A stretch of 64,000 nucleotides of DNA, taken from JADKBO01 sp965230345 (GTDB taxonomy: Bacteria; Bacteroidota; Bacteroidia; Chitinophagales; Saprospiraceae). The stretch lies in NCBI GenBank assembly GCA_965230345.1, contig CBDDKR010000001.1, positions 372,001 through 436,000 on the forward strand, given 5' to 3'. A program made the position numbers and the translations under genes. Under the pieces are notes generated by a model. The model saw only the letters and a list, made by a program, of their open reading frames with translations. It was not told the DNA's origin and did not search any database. Below, in pieces: positions 9,772-19,013 of the stretch (positions within the stretch are counted from its first letter, which is position 1; every line of letters begins with the position of its first letter).

Positions 9772-10644
9772 ATGAAATATTTATCAAACATTTCGCTTTT
9801 ACTTCTAATTGCCTTTTTTAGTCAGAATTTGATGGCTCAAAATGCGGAAGAAGTTATTACGGAATCAACAGTGCCTGCTGAGGATATTTATATCGACGAT
9901 GTTGTTTCAAAACGACTTATTACTGAGGCTCGTGTTCTTCCTTATCAACCAATTCGTGAGGCTGATATTGCATGGGAAAAAAGGATTTGGAGAATTGTTG
10001 ATACTCGTGAAAAGATGAATTTGGTATGGAGAGCAGAGGAAAAACCTATCTTCAATATATTTAAAGAGCTAATTGAAAATGGCGATATTACTGTATTTAA
10101 AGACGAAAAGTTTGAGCAGGCCATGACATTTCAAGACGTTGAGGATCAGCTGTACTCAGTTGATACAATCGCTGTCTTTGATTATGATACATATGAGGAG
10201 AAAATCCAAGTAGTAAAGGATGAAAAAGACTGGAGAAATATTAATCAATATAGAGTCAAAGAAATTTGGTTCTTCGATGAAGAAACATCTGTCTTGAAAA
10301 GTAGAATTCTTGGTATTGCGCCAATTATCGAAGATGAAGTAGTTGAAGGAGCACCTCCTGTAGTATACCCATTGTTTTGGGTATATTATCCAGAAGCAAG
10401 ACAATATTTGTCTAAACATCAAGTTATTTCGAATGAAAATGATGTTGCTCCTATGACATGGACAGATCTTTTAGATAATAGATATTTCAGCAGTTATATT
10501 TTTAAACGAACAAACGTATTGGATTACCGAGTGGAAGATTATTTTGATAAATCTTCTGAAAGACTTGAATTAGATGTTTTATTAACATCTGAAAAGATTA
10601 AGAACGAATTATTCAATTTCGAACACGATCTTTGGGAGTATTAA
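9772..10644 (+). CDS. gldN: T9SS ring protein GldN (PorN)
   Basis: 290 aa with a signal peptide (cleavage near LMAQN). The body matches GldN: 'PYQPIREADIAWEKRIWRIVDTREKMNL' near residue 65, 'EIWFFDEETSVLKSRILGIAPI' and 'PLFWVYYPEARQYLSKHQVI' in the middle, and 'MTWTDLLDNRYFSSYIFKRTNV' near the end. GldN binds GldK to form the periplasmic/outer-membrane ring. It lies 26 bp after gldM and is the last gene of the cluster, followed by a strong terminator. There is no gldO-like duplicate beside it. Confidence 0.95.
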   Translation: MKYLSNISLLLLIAFFSQNLMAQNAEEVITESTVPAEDIYIDDVVSKRLITEARVLPYQPIREADIAWEKRIWRIVDTREKMNLVWRAEEKPIFNIFKELIENGDITVFKDEKFEQAMTFQDVEDQLYSVDTIAVFDYDTYEEKIQVVKDEKDWRNINQYRVKEIWFFDEETSVLKSRILGIAPIIEDEVVEGAPPVVYPLFWVYYPEARQYLSKHQVISNENDVAPMTWTDLLDNRYFSSYIFKRTNVLDYRVEDYFDKSSERLELDVLLTSEKIKNELFNFEHDLWEY

Positions 10645-10669
10645 TATTCAATACTTAGTTAAGAATAAT

Positions 10670-10703
10670 AAAGAGGTTTAATCCATATGGATTAAACCTC
10701 TTT
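10670..10703 (+). terminator. Strong, probably bidirectional intrinsic terminator after gldN
   Basis: A perfect 15-bp inverted repeat: the left arm 10670-10684 begins AAAGAGG, the loop is ATAT, and the right arm is 10689-10703. A T-rich stretch (TTTGTGTTTATTT) follows. The minus strand also has a T-rich flank, so the hairpin can serve both gldN and the convergent PDZ gene ending at 10749. Confidence 0.85.
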
Positions 10704-10748
10704 GTGTTTATTTACCATTCTTGATATATTAAAAAAGGATAGAAATCG

Positions 10749-11990
10749 TTAATGCTTCGAGTCCTGTAAGTAATCCTTTAAGTAGATCTCAGTTTTGTAC
10801 TTAATACCGTTTCTGAGTAGTGTTAGTTTTACTTTGTTGTTGGTTTTACCACTAAATTTTTTATTCAAATAGGATAGGGATAAAAAATATCTATTTCTCC
10901 AGTTTATTTTTTGAATAACGTCTCCAATTTCAACCCCGGCATGATAGGCTGGACTATCTTTTATAACATAGGATACTACGTGATTTTTGTGATCATCTTT
11001 AATGATTTTTAAACCGCTTTTATCGCGTTTGGGTTCTTTGTAAAAGTCATTATTTTCCTTTAGAAAGATATATTTGCCAATTGGATCTATAATGATGTTA
11101 AACTTTTCTAGAATTTGATTTCCTAATATTCCATCTCGTACGATCTTTCTATTGGAGGACTCGATTTGCTGGTAATATGTTATGGGTTCTAATATGGGGT
11201 TATTAATTCCGAGATCGATCGAATCCGACAATCCTATGTAACCTAGTATATCGCCTCCAAGACCTCTTCCTAAACTACTAATCATTAAATTTTTGGTAAT
11301 ACTCGAATCCATTTGAATATTGTTTAGTAGTAATCCTATAGATGCACCACTGTCTAGAAGTAGATTTACCGAATCATTTAAGTATTCATTATGAATTTTG
11401 GCTTTTATATAGGGTTTATCTTCATGTATGTCAATAGGAATTTTGTGATACTTCTGTAAAGAAGGAGTAGTGAAGTATTCAGGGTGGTAAAGGACGAGTT
11501 TATTTTTTTCATAGTCTATTTTGTAAATGATTCCTTTTAGAAATCTAGTACCTATTATACCATGAATTTTTTGACCGACATACTCACTCAGAATATCAAT
11601 GGGTTCTGCTAATACTAGGACATCCCTAGTAAAACTATGATCAATATGACTGAACTGAAATTGAAGGTCCTTAGCAACAAGAGCTTTGAGTTCTTGATCT
11701 AAATCGGCTCCTTTAATCATTAATTCTCTTTCATAGTTGGCAGATGAAAGGTCGGTCAATTGTCTATCAAATAGAATTGTGTTTTGAGCACCGGTATCGA
11801 AAATCATGTTTAGTTTGATGAAACCCAAATAATTTATTTGCACAACGATAAACCCTTGTTTAAAATCAAACGGGATGCTTACTCTTTTAGTTGATCCAAA
11901 TACATCATACGTTTTAATTTGACTTTGTAAAGCAAAACATTGAAATAAGGAAAAAAGTAAAACGGTAATATTGGAATATGAGTATTTTAT
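10749..11990 (-). CDS. Secreted retropepsin-like aspartic protease with PDZ domain (no canonical start codon)
   Basis: Two retropepsin-type motifs are present: MIFDTGAQNTILFD near the N-terminus and LLLDSGASIG in the middle. A C-terminal PDZ domain follows ('SPAYHAGVEIGDVIQKINWR'). Family members are periplasmic or extracytoplasmic aspartic peptidases. The first usable start is a GTG at 11843 (364 aa), but the frame stays open upstream and encodes a typical signal peptide (YSNITVLLFSLFQCFALQSQ) plus the first strand of the protease fold. The natural start for that peptide is at 11988-11990, where the codon is ATA rather than ATG. No in-frame ATG, GTG or TTG lies between the upstream stop and 11843. 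Either a rare start codon is used or the start was mutated or miscalled. Coordinates here include the extension. Confidence 0.75.
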   Translation of the reverse strand: MKYSYSNITVLLFSLFQCFALQSQIKTYDVFGSTKRVSIPFDFKQGFIVVQINYLGFIKLNMIFDTGAQNTILFDRQLTDLSSANYERELMIKGADLDQELKALVAKDLQFQFSHIDHSFTRDVLVLAEPIDILSEYVGQKIHGIIGTRFLKGIIYKIDYEKNKLVLYHPEYFTTPSLQKYHKIPIDIHEDKPYIKAKIHNEYLNDSVNLLLDSGASIGLLLNNIQMDSSITKNLMISSLGRGLGGDILGYIGLSDSIDLGINNPILEPITYYQQIESSNRKIVRDGILGNQILEKFNIIIDPIGKYIFLKENNDFYKEPKRDKSGLKIIKDDHKNHVVSYVIKDSPAYHAGVEIGDVIQKINWRNRYFLSLSYLNKKFSGKTNNKVKLTLLRNGIKYKTEIYLKDYLQDSKH

Positions 11991-12153
11991 GATGAGCTGT
12001 GTTGTATTTATTAAAATTAAGGATTTGTTTGAATTTGTAACAGTTATTGAGGAATTATGTTGCGAAATGCATTTTGAGCCTGATATGATGTAGGTAATAT
12101 GGAGGTCTGTTGTCGATAAATTGCGTATGGTTTAGGTTTGTCGAAATCTTATG

Positions 12154-12161
12154 TATATTTG
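12154..12161 (+). promoter_or_regulatory. Candidate -7 element (TAnnTTTG) of the permease gene
   Basis: TATATTTG exactly matches the Bacteroidota -7 consensus and lies 17 bp before the chosen ATG at 12179. A TTTG at 12137-12140 is closer than the usual -33 spacing, so support is partial. Confidence 0.4.
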
Positions 12162-12178
12162 ACATAATCTTCCAATAT

Positions 12179-13501
12179 ATGTCAAAAGCTGAAAAGAAAA
12201 TCTCACTGTTTAGTCTTACCGCTATTGCAGTAGGCAGTTGTATCGGGTCAGGAATTTTTATTACTCCTGCTGAGAGTTATAAGTTGCTTCCTCATTTAAG
12301 GTATACTTTAATTCCTTGGATTCTTGGTGGTATTGCTACACTGATGGGAGCATTGACATTTTCTGAATTGGGATCTAGATTTCCCAAAGCTGGTGGGGTC
12401 TATGAGTACTTGCGACAAGGGTATGGGAAAATGACTTCATTTCTTTTCGGATGGATTACTTTGACTGTTATTAATACAGGTGCCCTTGCAGCTCTGAGTA
12501 TTGCGTTTATTAATTATATAAATCATTTTGTTCCAATTGAAGAGGGCTGGACTCCAGTTTTGGCTATGTCTACCTTAGTAATATTCTCTTTGATTAACAG
12601 TATTGGGGTGCGATTTTCAGGTTTGGTAATTGGCTTGTTTACGAGTTTAAAGTTATTGGCCTTGTTAATTATAGTAGGTATGGCTATATCTTACTATAAT
12701 TTAGACCCTACTCATTTAAATACAGGTTTATCTCAACCTAAACCAAATAATTTATGGGGAAGTGTATTAATCATCTTTGCAGGAGTTTTTTGGTCAATGG
12801 GAGGTTGGCACCACGCTTCTTATTTGTCAGGTGAGGCCCGAAACCCTTCTAAATCCATACCGAGGGCAATGTTGTACGGTACATTAATAGTAGTCGTAGT
12901 TTATATGTTAATCATTTTATCCTATGGGACATTAGCTCCAAATGAAGTAATTGCAACATCTAAGAAAGTGGCTAGTTCGGCTGTCGGTCACGCCTATAGT
13001 TGGGGCGGACATTTTATCGCTGCTGTAATTTCAATTTCTTTGTTGGGATCAATTGCAATATTCACAATGACTGCTCCTCGGATTTATAATGCAATGGCAA
13101 AGGATGGAGTGTTTTTTAAATTTTTGGGTAGCAATCACAAGAGGTTTAATACTCCAATTAATGCCATCTGGCTTCAAACATTGTGGGCATGTATTTTGAT
13201 CCTATTCATGGATACTTTCAGCGAATTGATGAATTTCGTAGTCTTCATGGATATTCTCTTTATGAGTTTAACAACCTTTTCAATTTTTATAATCAGAAAT
13301 AGGATTGATGATTCGAATACAGAACCTGATTACAAGATGAAGTTTTATCCTTGGGTACCCATTATTTATTTGGGAATTATGTCTTCATTTTTAATTAGTA
13401 AACTCATAGAATTACGATTTGAAGCTCTATTTGGATTAATACTTTTAGGAATAGGAGTGTTAATATATAGACATTTTACTCGAAATGTTAATCACAGTTA
13501 A
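12179..13501 (+). CDS. APC-superfamily amino acid permease
   Basis: 440 aa from the ATG at 12179 (MSKAEKKISLFS). An upstream in-frame TTG at 12110 would add 23 residues not typical of the family. It opens with the APC signature 'SLTAIAVGSCIGSGIFITP' (unwound helix 1, substrate-binding G-S-G-I-F) and has about 12 hydrophobic helices. 'GVFWSMGGWHHASYLSGEARNPSKSIPRAM' matches the helix 6 to loop region of LAT-type exchangers (y+LAT/SteT-like). It probably exchanges or imports neutral amino acids across the inner membrane. The C-terminus overlaps the convergent hydrolase gene by 14 bp. The substrate cannot be assigned. Confidence 0.88.
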   Translation: MSKAEKKISLFSLTAIAVGSCIGSGIFITPAESYKLLPHLRYTLIPWILGGIATLMGALTFSELGSRFPKAGGVYEYLRQGYGKMTSFLFGWITLTVINTGALAALSIAFINYINHFVPIEEGWTPVLAMSTLVIFSLINSIGVRFSGLVIGLFTSLKLLALLIIVGMAISYYNLDPTHLNTGLSQPKPNNLWGSVLIIFAGVFWSMGGWHHASYLSGEARNPSKSIPRAMLYGTLIVVVVYMLIILSYGTLAPNEVIATSKKVASSAVGHAYSWGGHFIAAVISISLLGSIAIFTMTAPRIYNAMAKDGVFFKFLGSNHKRFNTPINAIWLQTLWACILILFMDTFSELMNFVVFMDILFMSLTTFSIFIIRNRIDDSNTEPDYKMKFYPWVPIIYLGIMSSFLISKLIELRFEALFGLILLGIGVLIYRHFTRNVNHS

Positions 13502-14399
13502 TGAGTGCTGTTTTTACTTCATTCTTAACCCTAGGACTATCGTGAAAGTATCTATGGTGACCAATTCGACCTGGAAATGACTGAAAGTCTTCGTATGAAG
13601 TTATGTTTTTTACAATAATATTTTCATGGAGTGAATCTAAATCAGATGGACCAGTAATTCCTAATCGTTGTCCATGTTGAAACCTACTTGCCATCTCCAA
13701 TGTTTTATCTTCATAATGATGATACACATGAATTTCTTTAGCGTTATCGCTTAATTGATTCATATGAACTGAGGTTAAGGCATCATGAGGGAGATCTGGT
13801 GCCATCATAAATATTTTGTCGAAATTCGAGCTTTCCAAAAGTTGTTTCGAATGGAGGGTAGCGATCATTTGATTTAATACACGATTACCCATAGAATGAC
13901 AATATAGGCTGGTTTTTATAGAAGGATTTATGCAACTCAATGTATCCGTAATCTTGCTTAAAACATCGGAATAAAAAACACCAGATTGACGCGCTATATC
14001 GACATTTTTATCGTAGTCTATGAGCCCTTCCCATTGAAACGATAGGATTAGTCCATATGGTTTGTTGATATACTGAAAAATGTCTCTATGTAGTTCGTAT
14101 TCAACTTTCTCAAAAAATGCATCATGATCTGCCCATAGTCCATGAATATAAATCAAAACATTTTGATTAGCTTTTGGTAAATTGCTGAATTGGTGAGCTA
14201 TGGAATCAATCCAAGCAGTTTGTGTCGTATAAAACGGTTCAGACTTTAAATTCTTATTTCCCCTAAGTTGCATTCTTCCATAATACTCACTTGGATTTGA
14301 CGAGAGCACATCTTCGTAGTCTACAAAGTAATGAGCTTTTTGTGCCATCGAAAATTGTAATAAAAATAACCACACAATTATAGTAAAAAGAGCTTTCAT
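13488..14399 (-). CDS. Secreted alpha/beta hydrolase (DUF900-like)
   Basis: 303 aa from the ATG at 14399, which starts a signal peptide (cleavage near SMAQK). An in-frame TTG at 14420 would add seven residues. Features of the alpha/beta-hydrolase fold: 'VLIYIHGLWADHDAFF' (oxyanion strand), nucleophile elbow 'LYCHSMGNRVL' (S in H-S-M-G-N), acidic residue region 'FMMAPDLPHD', and late histidines 'IGHHRYFHD'. 'HSMGNRVL' is typical of the DUF900 / YfbB-like group. The substrate is unknown; a periplasmic or surface lipase/esterase is likely. Its stop overlaps the end of the permease gene by 14 bp, tail to tail. Confidence 0.75.
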   Translation of the reverse strand: MKALFTIIVWLFLLQFSMAQKAHYFVDYEDVLSSNPSEYYGRMQLRGNKNLKSEPFYTTQTAWIDSIAHQFSNLPKANQNVLIYIHGLWADHDAFFEKVEYELHRDIFQYINKPYGLILSFQWEGLIDYDKNVDIARQSGVFYSDVLSKITDTLSCINPSIKTSLYCHSMGNRVLNQMIATLHSKQLLESSNFDKIFMMAPDLPHDALTSVHMNQLSDNAKEIHVYHHYEDKTLEMASRFQHGQRLGITGPSDLDSLHENIIVKNITSYEDFQSFPGRIGHHRYFHDSPRVKNEVKTALINCD

Positions 14400-14612
14400 C
14401 AAATTATAGTAAAATGTCAAAACAGTATGAGTTCATTATTTCTTTTTTTAGAATTTTCATATTCTTCAAAATAAAAACACGACTTACAAATCGATTTCAA
14501 AGTTCAAAAATTAATTCGCAAACAAATGAGCTAAATAACGACTAACATACTACGATGTCAGTTGTAATGAAACAATATGATTATTCAATTGTTTAGGCGA
14601 TTCAATTGTTTC

Positions 14613-17315
14613 TTAAAACCCAGATATCTTATAAATTACAGAAAGCATAAAATACCGTTGAATCGAATTGGATATGCTTTGCTCTATATAAGAATCTGTA
14701 ATGGACCTTTGCCACCCTTTGTTTTGATTGAGTAAATCAAAAGCTGTTAATTTAGCCGTTACTTTATCATTCCAAAAGCCTTTACTTATGGATGCATTCA
14801 TTAATTCGATTGTATTATTGTCTGTAAAATTCTCTTGACTAAATAGTCGAATGGAATAATCAAAATCTAAAAACCAAGAATGTGGAAGTTTGGCAGTGAT
14901 GTTTGTTCCATATTTTTGGGTAATATAATCAGAGTTATTTTCGGTATCAAATTCGAACCTATTCTGATTGTAGTTTAGTTCACCGTACGTTTGTATGGAT
15001 AATACCTTGTTGTTGAGATTCTCAATGGATTGACGTAAGTATGGAGACACTGTAGTGACATCACCATAAACTCCATCAACAACATTTTGACTCAAAGAAA
15101 GTGAACTTCCTAGCCTCGTCCTGGATTTTATTCTTAGTTTTCTGATAGGCGTCGTATATGAAAATGAACCACGTAATTGGTGATGTTTGTCAATATTCAC
15201 TGGTTCAGTCCTTCGACTGTTACGGCCTTCAAAAGTGACGGCATTCACTATTTTGTCGTTGGTGTAGTTGTATGAAAAATAAGCAAAAAGACTGTTCAAA
15301 TTAAAACTATTGAAGAAATAATATCTACCTGTAAAACGATGAACATATTCTGGTTTTAAGTTGGCATTTCCAATATAAATTTCCGTTGGATTCGTATTGT
15401 CTTGAATAGTCTGTAATTGATTGGCCCTAGGTTCATTAACAGAAGAAGTGTAATTAAATCTCAGTTTTGTTTTCGTGTGGAAAAAACTGACGCTTGGTAA
15501 AAAATAAGTATATGTGTTTTTAATGGTAGGTTCGCTGGCTATAGAGCCATTGAAGTTAGAAACATTGTACATACCTTTAATATTGAGGCGAAAAGCTTCT
15601 TTATCTATGGTATATTCTAATCCAGCTTGATTGTATATGATGTCATTATTCGTAACAGAAGATAACAAATCGTTTACTTCTCTAGTAGATGTTTGCTCAT
15701 CAATATCATAGAAGTCTTTCGTCTTACCATTATTATAATTGCGGTATTCATAAATGAGACCTAAGTAATTGTCCTTTCCCAAAGGTTCAGTATAGTTAAT
15801 CATTCCAGAATAACTTTGATCGTCTTGTCTTCCGATTTGATCTTGAACCAATTTATTAACCAAGATTTGTCCGTCTTCATAAAACTCATTGTCCTGTTGG
15901 ATTAATGATGAATCCTTGGTCAACACATTTCCTAAATCAAAAGCGAGTGTCAATAGACGACCTTTCTTTTTAAGTTTTTTATTGTATTCTAGATCTATAG
16001 ATAAATTGTCGTTGTTTGAATCGGTATTATAATCTTGAATACTGTTGTTGAGTGGGGTAGTTTCGAGATCGGTATTACGTTGAGTATTGTTTTTCAGTAT
16101 GTCAAAAGAATTGGTAATATAGCTTCCATCAATATCTATCCTTTGAGTACTGTCTGGATTGATTTCAAGTTCGACAAATATATTGTGGCCTAGATTTTCA
16201 GAAAGATTTGTTCCTTCATTGTTTTCGATAAAATTATTCTCGAGAAGGGTATACTCTCTGATTTGCTGATCTTCGGTTTTTTGATCAACATAGGTTAAGA
16301 AATAGCTGGTCGTACTTCTGAATATTTTAGAGGGTTCATAGGATAAGTTTAATCCACCATTGATATTTGTCGTATTTCCATTTGCCAATTCTCCATTAAA
16401 ATTAACTGGACCATTGAAGGATATACGTCTTCCATGTCCAAAAGATTGTCCCATCAGATTCATGTATTCGGAAGTGGAAAAACCTTGGTCATTTATATTG
16501 TTATAAGATACAATCCCAGCCAGTTGAAATTGTGGACCAAATTTGTTTAGACTCAACTTGGATTTGTACCTTCCATCAGTTCCATATCCCACTTCAGTTT
16601 GTCCAAAAATGCCCTGTTTTTTATCCTCTTTTAGTTCAAGATTTATAGTTTTTGTTTCATTTCCATCATTGACCCCTGAGAATTCAGCTTTATCGGACTT
16701 TTTGTCAAATACTTGTACCTTTTTAACTGCTTCAGCTGGTATGTTTTTGGTGGCCATTTCAGGATCGTTACCGAAAAATTTCTTTCCATCCACTGTAACC
16801 GTTTTTACTTCTTCACCTTGAGCCGTAATACTTCCATCATCTTCAACTTCAATACCTGGAAGCTGTTTTAACAGTTCTTCGACATTGGCATTAGGACGAA
16901 CTCTAAATGCATCAGCATTATATTCTACCGTATCTTTTTTAATAGATAAGGGAATGAAATCGGCTTTTACTACAACCTCATCAAGCTTATTCATATCAGA
17001 AGATAATTGAACGATACCTAATTCAAATTTCTTTTGATCACCTGAGACATCAATACTTTTTTCAAATGTACCAAATCCAACATAGGTGATTTGCACCAAG
17101 TGATTTCCAAGAGGAACATCATAGATTAAGAATTTACCGTCGTTGTTTGTAATGGAAAATCCAATCATTGTACTATCGGAAGCTTGTAAGATGACAACGG
17201 TCGCTCCAATTAGTGCATCATTATGTTGATCTTGAACAAATCCTTGAACGTTGTATTTCTGGGCATTTAAATTCCACCCAGTTATAAGAATAACTAAAAG
17301 TAAAAGGTTTTTCAT
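14613..17315 (-). CDS. TonB-receptor-like outer-membrane barrel with carboxypeptidase-regulatory domain
   Basis: 900 aa. Signal peptide (cleavage near LNAQK), then a CarboxypepD_reg-like beta-sandwich (about residues 20-105), a plug-like domain ('NVEELLKQLPGIEVEDDGSITAQGEEVKTVTVDGK' region, about 125-215), and a C-terminal barrel of the OMP_b-brl_3 type ending in an aromatic residue (Phe). The motif 'FFGNDPEMATKNIPAEAVKKVQVFDKKSDKAEFSGV' is typical of this group. Such barrels import or handle peptides, siderophores or unknown ligands; the ligand cannot be assigned. It is followed after 18 bp upstream on the same strand by a GLPGLI-family gene, a pairing common in Bacteroidota. Confidence 0.9.
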   Translation of the reverse strand: MKNLLLLVILITGWNLNAQKYNVQGFVQDQHNDALIGATVVILQASDSTMIGFSITNNDGKFLIYDVPLGNHLVQITYVGFGTFEKSIDVSGDQKKFELGIVQLSSDMNKLDEVVVKADFIPLSIKKDTVEYNADAFRVRPNANVEELLKQLPGIEVEDDGSITAQGEEVKTVTVDGKKFFGNDPEMATKNIPAEAVKKVQVFDKKSDKAEFSGVNDGNETKTINLELKEDKKQGIFGQTEVGYGTDGRYKSKLSLNKFGPQFQLAGIVSYNNINDQGFSTSEYMNLMGQSFGHGRRISFNGPVNFNGELANGNTTNINGGLNLSYEPSKIFRSTTSYFLTYVDQKTEDQQIREYTLLENNFIENNEGTNLSENLGHNIFVELEINPDSTQRIDIDGSYITNSFDILKNNTQRNTDLETTPLNNSIQDYNTDSNNDNLSIDLEYNKKLKKKGRLLTLAFDLGNVLTKDSSLIQQDNEFYEDGQILVNKLVQDQIGRQDDQSYSGMINYTEPLGKDNYLGLIYEYRNYNNGKTKDFYDIDEQTSTREVNDLLSSVTNNDIIYNQAGLEYTIDKEAFRLNIKGMYNVSNFNGSIASEPTIKNTYTYFLPSVSFFHTKTKLRFNYTSSVNEPRANQLQTIQDNTNPTEIYIGNANLKPEYVHRFTGRYYFFNSFNLNSLFAYFSYNYTNDKIVNAVTFEGRNSRRTEPVNIDKHHQLRGSFSYTTPIRKLRIKSRTRLGSSLSLSQNVVDGVYGDVTTVSPYLRQSIENLNNKVLSIQTYGELNYNQNRFEFDTENNSDYITQKYGTNITAKLPHSWFLDFDYSIRLFSQENFTDNNTIELMNASISKGFWNDKVTAKLTAFDLLNQNKGWQRSITDSYIEQSISNSIQRYFMLSVIYKISGF

Positions 17316-17333
17316 TGATTGTTATTAAGTGTT

Positions 17334-18059
17334 TTATCTATTATATCTGCGCCACATAGCTTTTCTTTCTTCGAGCTTTTCTTCTCTAATCTTTTCATAT
17401 TCTTCTTTAGAAATAGCCTTTTTTTCTTTGGGTTTTTTGAGATCAGTATTCGTATTGAGCTCAACACTTTCGGCAAGGATGATTTTATTTTCTCCAATCG
17501 AAATAGCCAATATCAATCCAGGAAGGCCATAGTAGTTCTGAGGACCAAACGAAAGAGGAATTTGTGGGGTAAACCAAGCTGTTACAAGCTGAGTTGAATC
17601 TTGGTATTCCGCCTTCATGCAGGCATATCCGAGTATGTCCCTTTGTTCTGTGGCAGTGATTTTCCATTTTCTCTTAGGAATATCTTCGAAAACCACAAAC
17701 TTTTTGCCAAACAAGGTTTGTTCAGATAGAACTCTTTCAGATTTCTTATTGACGTATACATAATCATCAAAATTTCTCTTTCTCCAATGTCTTCTCTTCC
17801 GTTTTCCAGATAGGTCATCAACGTCTTTTCCTTCTTCCACTTTTTTATTCACCACATAGTTGCTCTCATCTTCTTTAATGTGAAGAATTTTGGACATTTC
17901 GTTCTTCGTGGGCATCTTGGGCATTCTCTTTAACATTTCTTCATTGGGCTCAAAATGCTGGGTTTCCTGATAGTAAATGGTTGCGGAATTGGATTGAGCA
18001 AAAGTCAATTCATTAACAAATATGAATATCCCTAAGAGGATAACCGAATGTAATTTCAT
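17334..18059 (-). CDS. GLPGLI family protein
   Basis: 241 aa with a signal peptide (cleavage near LTFAQS). The family's namesake motif is present as 'NYYGLPGLILAISIGENK' near residue 187, preceded by 'ITATEQRDILGYACMKAEYQDS..VTAWFTPQIPLSFGPQ', the conserved core. These periplasmic or outer-membrane-associated proteins are restricted to Bacteroidota and commonly neighbour TonB-like barrels; their function is unknown. The C-terminal 40 residues are strongly charged (K/E/R). It starts the two-gene unit with the barrel gene; the spacer is only 18 bp, so co-transcription is likely. Confidence 0.9.
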   Translation of the reverse strand: MKLHSVILLGIFIFVNELTFAQSNSATIYYQETQHFEPNEEMLKRMPKMPTKNEMSKILHIKEDESNYVVNKKVEEGKDVDDLSGKRKRRHWRKRNFDDYVYVNKKSERVLSEQTLFGKKFVVFEDIPKRKWKITATEQRDILGYACMKAEYQDSTQLVTAWFTPQIPLSFGPQNYYGLPGLILAISIGENKIILAESVELNTNTDLKKPKEKKAISKEEYEKIREEKLEERKAMWRRYNR

Positions 18060-18387
18060 GTATACTAGATTAAAATTGAGTCTGATTTAAGACCATCATA
18101 ATTGAAAGAAATAATCTTTGTGTTAATAAGGGTAACTTCTTTGATCGTGCTTAAATCTACCACTATTTTTAATAGACTATTGTGGTGGAGAAAAGTTTAA
18201 ATATATATTAACAAAATATTGCATCTATTCCAAATTACATCACGATTGGTTTTACCGTGATGTGTTCGGATAATGCAAAACTGCTAATAATGATGGTGAA
18301 TAATTGATTCTAAGCCACAAAACAATTTCATTACCTCATACCGTAAACAATCCATTCAGTTGAGGTGAAGAAGGTAAAATTAGAATA
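18060..18387. other. AT-rich intergenic region, nothing recognised
   Basis: 328 bp between the start of the GLPGLI gene and the stop of the TrpF-like gene, both on the minus strand. It must hold the promoter of the GLPGLI/barrel unit. No convincing repeat, RNA or open frame was seen. A weak palindromic stretch around 18238-18262 (ATCACG.. CGTGAT) may be a regulator site or terminator hairpin. Confidence 0.3.
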
Positions 18388-18960
18388 TTACATTAATTCT
18401 AAAGCTTCAAATATATCATCCAATTCGTCGAAAGATTTGAAACCTGGTCGTTCTTCATCTCCTCCTTTTATGATTAAGCCATATGGAGCTAAATGTTCTA
18501 TCATCTGGTGTACCTCTGTTGGACTAAACGAAATATCTAGCCAAACTTTATTTTTTGAGCAAATGTTTTTTATACGTTTTTTCTCTTCTTCAGGTATGTT
18601 GTTGAATGAAGTACCTGCTTTCAATACAAATTCTGCAGCAGAAGTATTTAAAGGTACATCCAAGTGAGTAGATAAAACCGTAATCTCTGGAGGTAGACTG
18701 CCATTGAAGAATGGTGAAGTTTTGATTTTAGTAATCTCTGTTTGTTGAATGATATCCAGAAGAGTAGGGTTCAATTGAAGAGCATCTAATTCACCTATAT
18801 AAGTAGGGCCTATCAACCAATCTTTAATTTCTTTTATGGTCTCGGCACTAATAGATCCATCTATTGGAAATCCCAAATAATCTACATTCAGAGCTGCAAA
18901 ATATCTTGCGTCACTAAGGTTGTTAATCTGAGAAGCATATATCTTTGGAATATTATTCAT
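18388..18960 (-). CDS. TrpF-like (phosphoribosylanthranilate isomerase-like) protein lacking the catalytic Cys
   Basis: 190 aa, slightly shorter than TrpF (about 200-210). The N-terminus 'IPKIYASQINNLSDARYFAALNVDYLGFPID' aligns with TrpF's 'KICG.......A..A...GADYLGFIF', and the C-terminus 'LIIKGGDEERPGFKSFDELDDIFEAL' matches the phosphate-binding end of TrpF. The general-base cysteine of TrpF (C in K-I-C-G) is Tyr here. A candidate acid (D in VWLDISF) is retained. No other trp gene is nearby. It is probably a TIM-barrel paralogue with a different or lost activity. Family assignment is by eye. Confidence 0.65.
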   Translation of the reverse strand: MNNIPKIYASQINNLSDARYFAALNVDYLGFPIDGSISAETIKEIKDWLIGPTYIGELDALQLNPTLLDIIQQTEITKIKTSPFFNGSLPPEITVLSTHLDVPLNTSAAEFVLKAGTSFNNIPEEEKKRIKNICSKNKVWLDISFSPTEVHQMIEHLAPYGLIIKGGDEERPGFKSFDELDDIFEALELM

Positions 18961-19013
18961 TATATTAAATCAAATTTTTGATTGTGAACACTACTGCAAA
19001 ATTAGTCTGAATT

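Noticed and set aside
17312..17821. Several overlapping open frames on both strands near the GLPGLI gene
   Set aside because: They are shadows of the Lys/Glu-rich end of the GLPGLI gene; only the frame with the GLPGLI motif and signal peptide is supported.
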